From Dechloromonas sp. UBA6271 (lineage in GTDB: Bacteria > Pseudomonadota > Gammaproteobacteria > Burkholderiales > Rhodocyclaceae), in NCBI GenBank assembly GCA_002440665.1, contig DJUX01000045.1, forward strand, positions 25,762-89,761: DNA of 64,000 bases, read 5' to 3'. How positions within the stretch are numbered: position 1 is the first letter of the stretch; the number at the start of each line of letters is the position of its first letter. Of the stretch, positions 51,583 through 60,991 are shown piece by piece. The notes beneath the pieces were generated by a model that was given only the letters and a program-made list of their open reading frames with translations, was not told the origin of the DNA and did no database searches. A program made the position numbers and the translations under genes.

Positions 51583-54500
51583 TTAGTAATTCAACGGCTT
51601 TTACAAATTGGTTTGGTGGATTGGGAAATGCAATAAGCGATTTTAATAACTCGTGCTTAAATCTACCTGAATCAGGTTCGCCAAGCCTAGCCGATACAGC
51701 AAATGTTATCTCGTGTGCCAATGCTGTTATCAATGCCGCGGGAGGGTTTGCCGAAGTATTTAATATCAGTTCTCTTAGCACAGCGACGAACTATGCTGGG
51801 CTGATTTCAAACCAAGCCAATGTAAGTGCAAACATAGCTCAAACATTGGATGCAATTAATAATTATTCGAATGGTGGTGGTGATTTAAATGCAATATATT
51901 TGGGTGTGATAGGTACCATAGGAGCAACAGGTGGTGTAATTCAAAATCTTGGGCAACTTGGTGACAATCCACGAATAACATTGGTCGGTGTTGGCATGCA
52001 AACCTGGGCAACAGCTTGTCAAAAATTAAATAATTGGGCGAGTAACGGGTTTCCTGGATTGCCGGAATGGTTCCAAGACATGTATTTATCCGATGTCTAT
52101 CGTGGAAAAAATATCAGTATTCCCCGAAATCAACGCATAACCAACGGTTTCCTCGGCTCAAAAGCCTTCATCCAGCGCATCGACCCCCTGGCCCTAGACC
52201 TCGACGCTGACGGCCTAGAAACCGTCGGCATCACCGCCAACGGCACCATCCTCTTTGATCACGACGGCGACGGCATCCGTACCGGCACCGGCTGGCTTAA
52301 GGGCGACGACGCCTTCCTCGCCCTCGACAAGAACGGCAACGGCGCCATCGACAACGGCAACGAACTCTTCGGTGTCGACACCGTGCTTTCCAATGGACAG
52401 AAGGCCACCAGCGGCTTTGCCGCGCTCTCCGACCTCGACAGCAATCACGACGGCCAATTTAGCAGCCTCGACGCCCAATTCGTCAACGTCCGCCTCTGGC
52501 GAGACCTCAATCAGGATGGCATCAGCGACACGGGCGAACTGCAGACCCTCGTCGACGCCGGCATCGCCAGCATCAGCCTGAGCAGCACCGCCACCAATGT
52601 CCCGTTGACCGGTGGCAACGTTCAGAGTGCTGCCGGTACCTTTACGCGGACCAACGGCACTACCGGCGCCTTGGGCGAATTCACGACCGGCAACACCGGT
52701 AACCTCGACCTTGCCAGCAATCCCTTCTACCGGGAATTCGTCGATCAGGTGCCGTTGACCGTAGCAGCCCAGGCCCTGCCCGACATGCAAGGCGCCGGTG
52801 CCGTGCGCGACCTGCAAGAAGCAGCCAGTCTCAACGCGACCGTCGTCAGCGACGTCAACAACCTCGCCACGCTCACGCGGACCGAGATGTTGGGCCAGAT
52901 GGATCAGCTCCTGAAAGATTGGTCCGCCACCAGCCCCCTCAAGACCTCGCAACAACGGGCTGCGGACAATGGCATCAAGCTCCTCTACAAGATACCCGGC
53001 ATCACCGACGCCGAGCTCGAGGCCGTCCAACTGGCCAGCACACCAGGCTACGACAAGGCCCTGATCCTCGCCACCCTGCAAGTCAGCGAGGCGCGCTACG
53101 ACGCCGTCAAGGCCCAAGTCGACCAGTTTACCCAGATGATGGATGTCCTGGAGCGATTCAACGGGCAAACCTTCCTGAATTTCCCGGCGGACGGCAGCAT
53201 CCACATGGGCAACGGCACGCTCGTCCAGACGCAGATCAAGAGCCTGGTTCCGACGCCGGGCGGCGTCAGCACCACCTTCAGCTTCGCTCTGCCGACCCTG
53301 ACCGCCACGCACGTGCAGTTGCTGCAGGACAGCTACAACGCCTTGAAGCAATCCGTCTATGACGGACTGGTCATGTCGACCCGCCTGAAAGGCTATCTGG
53401 ACGCGGTCAGCCTGGTTATCGATGAAAACGGCATCCAGCTCGATTTCTCGGCCATGACGACCCAACTGAACAACCTTCGTCAGACCGATCCGGCGCGCGC
53501 CTTCACGGATTGCCTGGACCTGAAGCAATACGGTGCCGGCTTGACGTCCGCAGGTTGGGATGCCGCTGGGCAACTGGTTAGCATGGCGACCGACATTGCC
53601 ACCAGCGGCCAGTTGGACAGCCTGAGGAGCAGCCTGGCTGTTGCCTTTGCAACAGACGCCCACGGTGTACCGGATATCAGGGTTGGCACTGCCGCGAACG
53701 ATGTGTTTAGCTCGGGCGCCAGCAACGACGTATTGGTCGGGCTGGACGGCGCAGACACCCTGAGCGCGGGCAGTGGTGATGATGTGCTGGCCGGTGGTGA
53801 TGGCAACGATGCGCTCTATGGTGGCGACGGGAGCGACGTGCTGCTCGGCGGGACGGGCAGCGACACCCTGGACGGCGGCTCGGGCGATGACACTCTGGAT
53901 GGCGGTGTAGGCAACGACATCCTGCAAGGCAGTAGCGGGAACGACACCTATCTGTTCGGCAAAGGCGACGGCCAGGACCGGATTGGCAACTATTTATACG
54001 ACAACACCGTCGGCCGCCTCAAGACCGTGCATTTGAAGGCTGGAGTGCAGCCTTCGGAAATCAATGTGGCCCAGGTTGCCGACCCGTACTGGTACGGAAA
54101 TCGGGCGCTGGAATTGAGCATTGCCGGCACGACCGACAAAATCACCATCACCGGCTTCTTCCTGAATGACGACCCGGGCAGTCCCTACAATCCGGTCCAG
54201 CAAGTCACATTCGAAGACGGAACGGTCTGGGATTTGAATACCCTGATAAACAAGGCGTTCACGGTTGGCAACGACGGCAGCACCCTGCGCGGGACGACGG
54301 CCGACGATACGCTGACTGGTGGTACGGGGTCGGACATGCTGAGCGGTGCCGGCGGGAACGATCTATTGGACGCGGGCGACGGTAACGACGCACTGTATGG
54401 CGAAGACGGCAACGATACCCTGCTGGGTGGAGCCGGCCTCGATAACTTGTCGGGCGATACCGGTAACGATACGCTGGATGGTGGCGACGGTAACGATACG

Positions 54501-57500
54501 CTGTGGGGCGACGATGGGGACGATACGCTGCTCGGTGGCGCCGGCAATGATCAACTGTCGGGTGGGGCAGGCAGCGACAGCCTCGACGGCGGCAGTGGCA
54601 ACGACATCCTGTATGGCAACACAGGCAACAATGTTTACCTGTTCGGCAAGGGCGATGGACAGGACCAGATCAGTGGCGGCGACGCTACCGTCGGCCGTTT
54701 GAATACCCTCCGCTTCAAGGCGGGTGTATTGCCCTCCGAGATAGTCTTCAAACAGGTCCCGGACGGCAATTGGGGAGGCTATCATGCGTTGGAGTTGAGC
54801 ATCGTCGGGACGACCGACAAGATCACCATCAACGGTTTCTTCGTCAACGACGACCCGTCCGCCTACGCCAACTCGGTACAGCAAGTCGAATTCGCCGACG
54901 GAACACTCTGGGATATCGCGACGCTGAAGGCAATGCTTTATGCGGGCACTTCAGGCGACGACACTCTGCGTGGAACGATTGGCGCGGACATACTGACGGG
55001 CGGTCTGGGCAAGGATGTGCTTAGTGGTGCGAGCGGCAACGATACGCTGGATGGCGGCGATGGGGTCGACACACTCAACGGTGACGACGGAAGCGATACC
55101 TTGCTCGGCGGTGCGGGTGACGATACGCTCAATGGCGGTACCGGTGACGATACGCTGGATGGCGGCGCCGGCAACGATTCGCTTTCGGGTGGAACAGGCA
55201 ATAATGTCTATCTGTTCGGCAAGGGCGACGGCCAGGATCGCATGGTCAGCAGCGACGGCACCGCCGGCAAACTGAACGTTCTCCAGTTCAAGGCCGGGGT
55301 CACCACGTCGGAAATCGTGGCACGCCGCGTCGACGATGGTTATTGGGGCAGCGGTGCCCTGGAGCTTTCCATCGCTGGCACTGCTGACAAGATCACCGTC
55401 AGCAGCTTCTTCCTGTGGGATGAACTGGGTGGCGACTACAGCCCACTCCAGGAGGTTCGGTTTGCAGACGGAACGATCTGGAATATCGATGCGATCAAGG
55501 CCAGGTTGTTCTCCGGCACCAGCGGCGATGACGATCTACGCGGTACCGGTGGCAACGACAGCATTGCTGGCGGGCTAGGGAATGACTCGATCAACGGTGC
55601 CGCAGGCAACGACACGATCAATGGTGGCGTGGGTAACGACGCGCTGTTTGGTGAGAACGGCGCCGATACGCTGCTAGGCGGCGATGGTAACGATACCCTC
55701 GATGGCGGTGCCGATGGCGACAGCATGTCAGGCGGCGCTGGTGACGACGTCTATCTGGTCGACAATGTCGGCGACGTCGTGATCGAATCCCCGAGCGAAG
55801 GGTACGACGTCATCAAAAGTTGGGTTTCCATTACGTTGCCGACGAATGTCGAGAAGTTGCAGCTGGAAGGCTACGATAACATCAACGCCACGGGTAATGG
55901 CGATGCCAATGTGATCTACGGCAACGAGGCGACCAATCACATCGTTGGTCTGGCGGGCGACGACGAACTGCGGGGTGGCGGAAGCGCCGACCTCATCGAA
56001 GGCGGTTCCGGAAACGATCTTCTCGATGGCGGTAGCGATGCCGACACGCTGGCTGGCGGACTTGGCGACGATACCTATCACGTCGACCAAAGCGACGATG
56101 TCGTTCAGGAGAGTTTCAGCGAAGGCATTGACACCGTCAGGGCTACTGCCAGTTATGTTCTCTCCGCCAACGTCGAGAATCTGGTTCTGGAAGACCAAGG
56201 CTGGGATATCAACGGCACGGGGAACGATCTTGCCAACCACCTGACTGGCAATATCTACAACAATCGCCTCGATGGCGGTGCCGGCATCGATGTTCTCGAA
56301 GGCAAGGGCGGTGATGACACCTACGTGCTCGATACCTTGGCCGACCAGATCATAGAGACTTCAGGTGGTGGATTCGACACGGTGGAAATCGGTCTGACCT
56401 ATACCCTCGGTGACAACCTGGAGGGGCTTCTCCTGACCGGGATCGCCAACATTGACGGAACCGGTAACGATAGTGACAACACCTTGGTTGGTAACGAAGC
56501 AAACAACACGCTTCTTGGCGGTATCGGCGATGACTGGCTTAGCGGTCAGGGCGGCAATGATGTTCTCGATGGCGGTGTCGGTGCTGACCGGATGACAGGT
56601 GGTGACGGCAACGACACCTTCTACACCGATACCCAGGGAGATCAGATCGACGAATCGTTCGGGGGAGGCATCGATACCGAGATTCGCAGCTTCGAGACGC
56701 TTTACATGCTCGAATATGGCGTCGAGAACCTGACCCTGACCGGCACCATCTATCGCGGGAACGGCAATGATCTCGACAACGTCATTACCGGCAACGATTC
56801 AGACAACAACCTCTGGGGCATGGAAGGCAACGACACCCTGATCGGTGGCGGCGGTGCCGACGCCCTGTTCGGCGACGTGGGCCAGGACGTGCTGATCGGC
56901 GGTGCAGGCGACGACTACTACGAGATCGACGATGCCGGCGACGTCATCGTGGAAAACGCCAACGAGGGCGACGACTTCGTCCGCGCGACGGTCAGTTGGA
57001 CCCTGGGTGCCAACCTCGAACGCCTGGCGGTCGACGGCACCGACGATCTGACGGTCACCGGCAACACCTTGGACAACGGCCTGTGGGGCAATCTGGGGAA
57101 CAACACTCTGACTGGCGGCCTGGGCAACGACTATCTCGTGGGCGACCAAGGGAACGACGTCTACGTCTTCAACCGGGGCGACGGCCAGGACTTTATCGAC
57201 AACACCGACATCCTGAGCGCCACCGATACCCTGCGCTTCGGCACCGGGATCACCGACAACGACGTCCTGGCCTTCCAGTACGGCACCAACATGTTCCTCA
57301 AGATCAAGGGAACCAGCGATCAGATCGGCTTCAGCGAATATTACGGCGCCAATACGACGGTGGATGGTCAGACCGCCGACCACAAGATCGATCGCATCGA
57401 ATTCGCCAACGGTGTGGTCTGGGATCAGGCGATGATCCAGACCGTCGTCGACCGGGCCAACAACAACCATTCGCCGACCATCAACAGCTACTTGCCGACC

Positions 57501-60236
57501 TTGCAGGCCAAGGCCAACAGCGCCTTCAGCTATACCGTGGCGGCCAACACCATTACCGATCCCGACCCCTGGGATTCCATCACCTACAGCGTCAAGATGG
57601 CCGATGGCTCGGCACTCCCGGCCTGGCTGAGTTTCGACGCCAATACGCGCACCCTGTCGGGAACGCCGGGCGTGGGCAACATCGGCACCCTCCAGTTCAT
57701 CCTCTGGGGTACCGACAACTACAACTATGCTGCCGGCGAATACGTCAATATGACCATCGGCGCCGCCAACCGGGCGCCGGTGTTGTCCACCGCGTTGGCC
57801 GACCAGGCAGCGGCACAGGGCGCGGCATTCACCTACACCGTTCCGGCCAGTGCGTTCACCGATCCCGACAGCGGCGACACGCTCACCTATTCCGCTACCT
57901 TGGCCGATGGCAGTGCCTTGCCGTCGTGGCTGACTTTCAACGCCGCCACCCGGGCCTTCAGTGGTACGCCGAGCCTCCTCGGCACCGTCAGCGTCAAGGT
58001 AACCGCCAAGGACACCGGCAACCTGATCGCTTCCGACATCTTCGACATTACGGTCAGTGTCCAGAACCTGACGCTGAACGGAACGTCCGGTGTCGATACG
58101 CTGACCGGCGGTGCCGGCAACGACACCCTCAGCGGGCTGGCAGGGAACGACACGCTCAACGGCGGTGCCGGTAACGACACCTTGAACGGCGGCACCGGTA
58201 ACGACACCATGGTCGGCGGCACGGGCGACGACACCTACGTGGTCGACAGCACTTCGGATGTGGTGACCGAAGCCTCCAACGAAGGCACCGATTTGGTTCA
58301 GTCGAGCGTCACCTTTACACTTGCAACCAACGTCGAGAATCTGACCCTCACCGGCACGACGGCGATCAACGGCACCGGCAACGCCTTGAACAACGTCCTG
58401 ACTGGCAACAGCGCGGTCAATACGCTGACCGGTGGTGCCGGCAACGACACCTTGAACGGGGGGGGCGGCAACGACACGATGGTCGGTGGCACGGGCGACG
58501 ACACCTATTTCGTCGACAGCGCCTCTGACGTCGTCACCGAGGCAGCCAGCGAAGGGGTCGATACCGTGAACAGTTCGGTCACCCTGACCTTGGGCAACAA
58601 CGTCGAGAACCTCGTCCTGACCGGCACCAGTGCCATCAACGGCACTGGCAACACCTTGAACAACACCATTACTGGCAACAGCAGTGCCAACACCCTGTCG
58701 GGCGGTACCGGGGCCGATACGCTGATCGGCGGCGCGGGCAACGACACCTATGTCGTCGACAACACCGCCGACGTCGTCACGGAAAACCTCAACGAAGGCA
58801 CCGACCTCGTCCAGTCTGGCGTTACCTACACCCTCTCGGCCAATACGGAGAACCTGACCCTGACCGGGACGACCGCCATCAACGGCACCGGCAATGCCCT
58901 GGACAACGTGCTGACCGGCAACACCGCCGCCAATACGCTGACCGGCGGCGCCGGCAACGACACCTTGTCCGGTGGCACCGGGGCTGACACGCTGATCGGT
59001 GGTGCCGGGAACGACACCTACGTCGTCGACAACACCGCAGATGTGGTGACCGAACTCGCCGGCGAAGGCACCGACTTGGTCCAGTCCAGCGTCACCTACA
59101 CTCTCGCGGCCAATGCGGAGAACCTGACCCTGACCGGCACGACGGCAATCAACGCCACCGGCAACGCCCTCGACAATATCCTCACCGGCAACAGCGCCAA
59201 CAACACCCTGACCGGTGGCGACGGTAACGATACGCTCGATGGTGGCACTGGCAACGACACGATGGTCGGCGGTCTGGGGGACGACCTGTATGTGGTGAAT
59301 GTCAGCACCGATGTCGTCACCGAAGCCGCCAGCGCCGGCAACGACACCATCCAGTCCAGTGTGACCCTGACGCTGACCACCAACGTCGAGAACCTGTTCC
59401 TGACGGGTAGCAGTGCCATCAACGGCACCGGCAACACGCTCAACAACCTGGTGCGCGGCAATACCGGGGTCAATACCCTGAACGGCGGTACCGGCAACGA
59501 CATCCTCGAAGGCGGCGACGGCAACGACATCCTGACCGACACCTCGGGCACCGCCTTGTTCAACGGCGGGGCCGGCACCGACACGATCACCGGCGGCACG
59601 GCCGCCGAGATCTTCCTCGGTGGCCTCGGCAACGATACCTATACGACCGGCGCCAGCAACGACATCGTCCTCTTCAACAAGGGCGACGGTCAGGATACGT
59701 TTGCCACCGGCGGAACGGGTAGCGACACGATCTCCCTGGGCGGTGCCGGCCTGACCTATGCTGACCTCGTGTTCACCAAGTCCAGCAACGACCTCGTCCT
59801 CAAGGTCGGTACGACCGACCAGATCACCTTCAAGGACTGGTATGCGGCCACACCCTCGAAGCCGGTCGCCAAGCTGCAAGTGATGGCTGAAGCCATGGCT
59901 GGGTTCGTGGCCGGCGGTAGTGATCCACTCTTGGATCAGAAGGTCGAGAACTTCAACTTCGCCGGCCTGGTCGGCGCCTTCGACGCCGCCCGGGCGGCAA
60001 ACAGCGGCTTGACCAGTTGGGCATTGACCAACGGCCTGACCAGCTTCCAGCTGGCCGGCTCGGATACGGCGGCGATGGGGGGCGATCTCGCCTACCAGTA
60101 CGGCAGAAACGGTACGCTCGCCGGCATCGGTGTCACCCCGGCGCTCGCCACGCTGTCCGACGCCAATCTGGGCACCAACCCGCAGACGCTGAATTCGCTC
60201 GCCAGCCTGCAAACCGGGTCCGTCCGCCTGTCGTAA
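51570..60236 (+). CDS. Giant RTX calcium-binding protein, type I secreted (5' end replaced by IS)
   Basis: 2,888 residues as read from an ATG that lies inside the IS end; the native start is at 50389. Residues 1-200 are an AT-rich-coded unique domain with a glycine-rich hydrophobic stretch (YLGVIGTIGATGGVIQNLG). From residue 204 IDPLALDLDADGLETV and EF-hand-like DKNGNGAIDNGNELFG begin the common RTX part. RTX nonapeptide blocks (GGxGxDxxx) start near 705. Three HCBP-related modules (LFGKGDGQD to FADGTLWD) lie between 790 and 1310. Two putative Ig-like repeats (He_PIG) are at about 1968-2165. Five long repeats follow, and a C-terminal secretion region with LFNKGDGQD. It is probably an adhesin or toxin exported by the HlyB-type transporter. 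No ribosome site precedes the present ATG. Confidence 0.9.
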   Translation: MQSFLSNSTAFTNWFGGLGNAISDFNNSCLNLPESGSPSLADTANVISCANAVINAAGGFAEVFNISSLSTATNYAGLISNQANVSANIAQTLDAINNYSNGGGDLNAIYLGVIGTIGATGGVIQNLGQLGDNPRITLVGVGMQTWATACQKLNNWASNGFPGLPEWFQDMYLSDVYRGKNISIPRNQRITNGFLGSKAFIQRIDPLALDLDADGLETVGITANGTILFDHDGDGIRTGTGWLKGDDAFLALDKNGNGAIDNGNELFGVDTVLSNGQKATSGFAALSDLDSNHDGQFSSLDAQFVNVRLWRDLNQDGISDTGELQTLVDAGIASISLSSTATNVPLTGGNVQSAAGTFTRTNGTTGALGEFTTGNTGNLDLASNPFYREFVDQVPLTVAAQALPDMQGAGAVRDLQEAASLNATVVSDVNNLATLTRTEMLGQMDQLLKDWSATSPLKTSQQRAADNGIKLLYKIPGITDAELEAVQLASTPGYDKALILATLQVSEARYDAVKAQVDQFTQMMDVLERFNGQTFLNFPADGSIHMGNGTLVQTQIKSLVPTPGGVSTTFSFALPTLTATHVQLLQDSYNALKQSVYDGLVMSTRLKGYLDAVSLVIDENGIQLDFSAMTTQLNNLRQTDPARAFTDCLDLKQYGAGLTSAGWDAAGQLVSMATDIATSGQLDSLRSSLAVAFATDAHGVPDIRVGTAANDVFSSGASNDVLVGLDGADTLSAGSGDDVLAGGDGNDALYGGDGSDVLLGGTGSDTLDGGSGDDTLDGGVGNDILQGSSGNDTYLFGKGDGQDRIGNYLYDNTVGRLKTVHLKAGVQPSEINVAQVADPYWYGNRALELSIAGTTDKITITGFFLNDDPGSPYNPVQQVTFEDGTVWDLNTLINKAFTVGNDGSTLRGTTADDTLTGGTGSDMLSGAGGNDLLDAGDGNDALYGEDGNDTLLGGAGLDNLSGDTGNDTLDGGDGNDTLWGDDGDDTLLGGAGNDQLSGGAGSDSLDGGSGNDILYGNTGNNVYLFGKGDGQDQISGGDATVGRLNTLRFKAGVLPSEIVFKQVPDGNWGGYHALELSIVGTTDKITINGFFVNDDPSAYANSVQQVEFADGTLWDIATLKAMLYAGTSGDDTLRGTIGADILTGGLGKDVLSGASGNDTLDGGDGVDTLNGDDGSDTLLGGAGDDTLNGGTGDDTLDGGAGNDSLSGGTGNNVYLFGKGDGQDRMVSSDGTAGKLNVLQFKAGVTTSEIVARRVDDGYWGSGALELSIAGTADKITVSSFFLWDELGGDYSPLQEVRFADGTIWNIDAIKARLFSGTSGDDDLRGTGGNDSIAGGLGNDSINGAAGNDTINGGVGNDALFGENGADTLLGGDGNDTLDGGADGDSMSGGAGDDVYLVDNVGDVVIESPSEGYDVIKSWVSITLPTNVEKLQLEGYDNINATGNGDANVIYGNEATNHIVGLAGDDELRGGGSADLIEGGSGNDLLDGGSDADTLAGGLGDDTYHVDQSDDVVQESFSEGIDTVRATASYVLSANVENLVLEDQGWDINGTGNDLANHLTGNIYNNRLDGGAGIDVLEGKGGDDTYVLDTLADQIIETSGGGFDTVEIGLTYTLGDNLEGLLLTGIANIDGTGNDSDNTLVGNEANNTLLGGIGDDWLSGQGGNDVLDGGVGADRMTGGDGNDTFYTDTQGDQIDESFGGGIDTEIRSFETLYMLEYGVENLTLTGTIYRGNGNDLDNVITGNDSDNNLWGMEGNDTLIGGGGADALFGDVGQDVLIGGAGDDYYEIDDAGDVIVENANEGDDFVRATVSWTLGANLERLAVDGTDDLTVTGNTLDNGLWGNLGNNTLTGGLGNDYLVGDQGNDVYVFNRGDGQDFIDNTDILSATDTLRFGTGITDNDVLAFQYGTNMFLKIKGTSDQIGFSEYYGANTTVDGQTADHKIDRIEFANGVVWDQAMIQTVVDRANNNHSPTINSYLPTLQAKANSAFSYTVAANTITDPDPWDSITYSVKMADGSALPAWLSFDANTRTLSGTPGVGNIGTLQFILWGTDNYNYAAGEYVNMTIGAANRAPVLSTALADQAAAQGAAFTYTVPASAFTDPDSGDTLTYSATLADGSALPSWLTFNAATRAFSGTPSLLGTVSVKVTAKDTGNLIASDIFDITVSVQNLTLNGTSGVDTLTGGAGNDTLSGLAGNDTLNGGAGNDTLNGGTGNDTMVGGTGDDTYVVDSTSDVVTEASNEGTDLVQSSVTFTLATNVENLTLTGTTAINGTGNALNNVLTGNSAVNTLTGGAGNDTLNGGGGNDTMVGGTGDDTYFVDSASDVVTEAASEGVDTVNSSVTLTLGNNVENLVLTGTSAINGTGNTLNNTITGNSSANTLSGGTGADTLIGGAGNDTYVVDNTADVVTENLNEGTDLVQSGVTYTLSANTENLTLTGTTAINGTGNALDNVLTGNTAANTLTGGAGNDTLSGGTGADTLIGGAGNDTYVVDNTADVVTELAGEGTDLVQSSVTYTLAANAENLTLTGTTAINATGNALDNILTGNSANNTLTGGDGNDTLDGGTGNDTMVGGLGDDLYVVNVSTDVVTEAASAGNDTIQSSVTLTLTTNVENLFLTGSSAINGTGNTLNNLVRGNTGVNTLNGGTGNDILEGGDGNDILTDTSGTALFNGGAGTDTITGGTAAEIFLGGLGNDTYTTGASNDIVLFNKGDGQDTFATGGTGSDTISLGGAGLTYADLVFTKSSNDLVLKVGTTDQITFKDWYAATPSKPVAKLQVMAEAMAGFVAGGSDPLLDQKVENFNFAGLVGAFDAARAANSGLTSWALTNGLTSFQLAGSDTAAMGGDLAYQYGRNGTLAGIGVTPALATLSDANLGTNPQTLNSLASLQTGSVRLS
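53680..55740 (+). repeat. RTX nonapeptide arrays with three interspersed HCBP-type modules
   Basis: Three blocks of 6-12 Gly/Asp-rich nonapeptides alternate with modules of about 110 codons containing LFGKGDGQD, FKAGV.PSEI, ALELSIAGT and FADGT.W. The period is about 600 bases. The DNA is repetitive but diverged between copies, indicating old duplications. Confidence 0.8.
58198..59515 (+). repeat. Five tandem units of 80-90 codons in the giant RTX gene
   Basis: Units begin GNDTMVGG or GADTLIGG, continue with DDTYVVD..., SSVTLTL, NVENLTLTGT, AINGTGNALNN and end in TLTGGAGNDTL. Units 3 and 4 are nearly identical at protein level. Such arrays are prone to unit gain and loss by recombination. Confidence 0.85.
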
Positions 60237-60247
60237 AGCAGCCCTTG

Positions 60248-60280
60248 ACCTGTGTGGTGGTGTGAAGACACCACACAGGT
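60248..60280. terminator. Perfect 12-bp inverted repeat after the RTX gene
   Basis: ACCTGTGTGGTG (60248-60259) and CACCACACAGGT (60269-60280) form a perfect stem with a 9-base loop, 12 bases after the stop codon. There is no T run, so it may be a factor-dependent terminator, an RNA-stabilising hairpin or a protein site. Confidence 0.5.
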
Positions 60281-60298
60281 TCTGCCAAGAAATAGACC

Positions 60299-60991
60299 AT
60301 GAATCCCTTGATTTCCAAAGCTGACGCGAATCCACTCGATTTCTCGCCACCCATTCTGCGTCTGAAGGATACGGCGCCCAACCCGTTCAAGCGTCACGAA
60401 AATGACCATCCCCAACTGGCCGAAGAACGCTCTCGCCTGTTCAAGGCCAAGCAGGAAATCTCGGCGGCCGAGCAGGTCAAGAAGAAACTCGAAGAGACCG
60501 TGCCGCATTACCGGTATAAGGACGATGGGATCTACGGTTCGAAGGGAAATGTCACCCAGCTCGGACGGACTTGTGACGACACGCTACAAGGCCTGAATGG
60601 CACCGACGTTCTGCTCGGCGGTAACGGCAACAAATTCGACGGCGGGAGTGGCGATGATGACCAGATTGGGCAAGGCAGCGACAATAGGCTTAACGGCGAC
60701 ACTGGACGTGACATCTTTCATCTGGCCTTCGGTATCGGAAACGACGTAGTTCATGAACTGTCCTGGGAGACTTCGCTGATTCGTCAAGGTGCCAGTTTGT
60801 GTGCTAGTGAATTTCTTTCGAAACGAGAAGGTAACGATCTGGCGCAGCGGATTGCTGGGACGAACGACAAGCTGACGCCTCGGGGCCGAGTGCTACGATC
60901 AACCCGAAAAAATGCCCCAAACCGAATATCTGCCTCCCTGCCGGAGCCAACCCCGGCCGCAAATGAACATATTTGGAGGAACGCAGCATGA
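60299..60991 (+). CDS. Short RTX-like protein, possibly a remnant
   Basis: 230 residues. A charged helical N-terminus (AEERSRLFKAKQEISAAEQV) is followed by three or four RTX-like motifs (DDTLQGLNGTDVLLGGNGN, FDGGSGDDDQIGQGSD) near residues 90-140. The C-terminal 80 residues are basic and low in order, not like a type I secretion signal, so the gene may be a degraded fragment. However, its stop overlaps the next ATG (ATGA), which implies a working operon. No ribosome site precedes the ATG. Confidence 0.55.
   Translation: MNPLISKADANPLDFSPPILRLKDTAPNPFKRHENDHPQLAEERSRLFKAKQEISAAEQVKKKLEETVPHYRYKDDGIYGSKGNVTQLGRTCDDTLQGLNGTDVLLGGNGNKFDGGSGDDDQIGQGSDNRLNGDTGRDIFHLAFGIGNDVVHELSWETSLIRQGASLCASEFLSKREGNDLAQRIAGTNDKLTPRGRVLRSTRKNAPNRISASLPEPTPAANEHIWRNAA

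Noticed and set aside
53680..59515. Regularly spaced repeats that could suggest a CRISPR array
   Set aside because: The repeats are coding RTX nonapeptides in one frame, of uneven length and without unique spacers.
56799..60350. A very long open frame on the minus strand opposite the RTX gene (over 1,100 codons), and another at 52215-53927
   Set aside because: They mirror the Gly/Asp repeat code of the real gene; the translations are low-complexity Val/Gly/Ala repeats with no known motif and no ribosome site.
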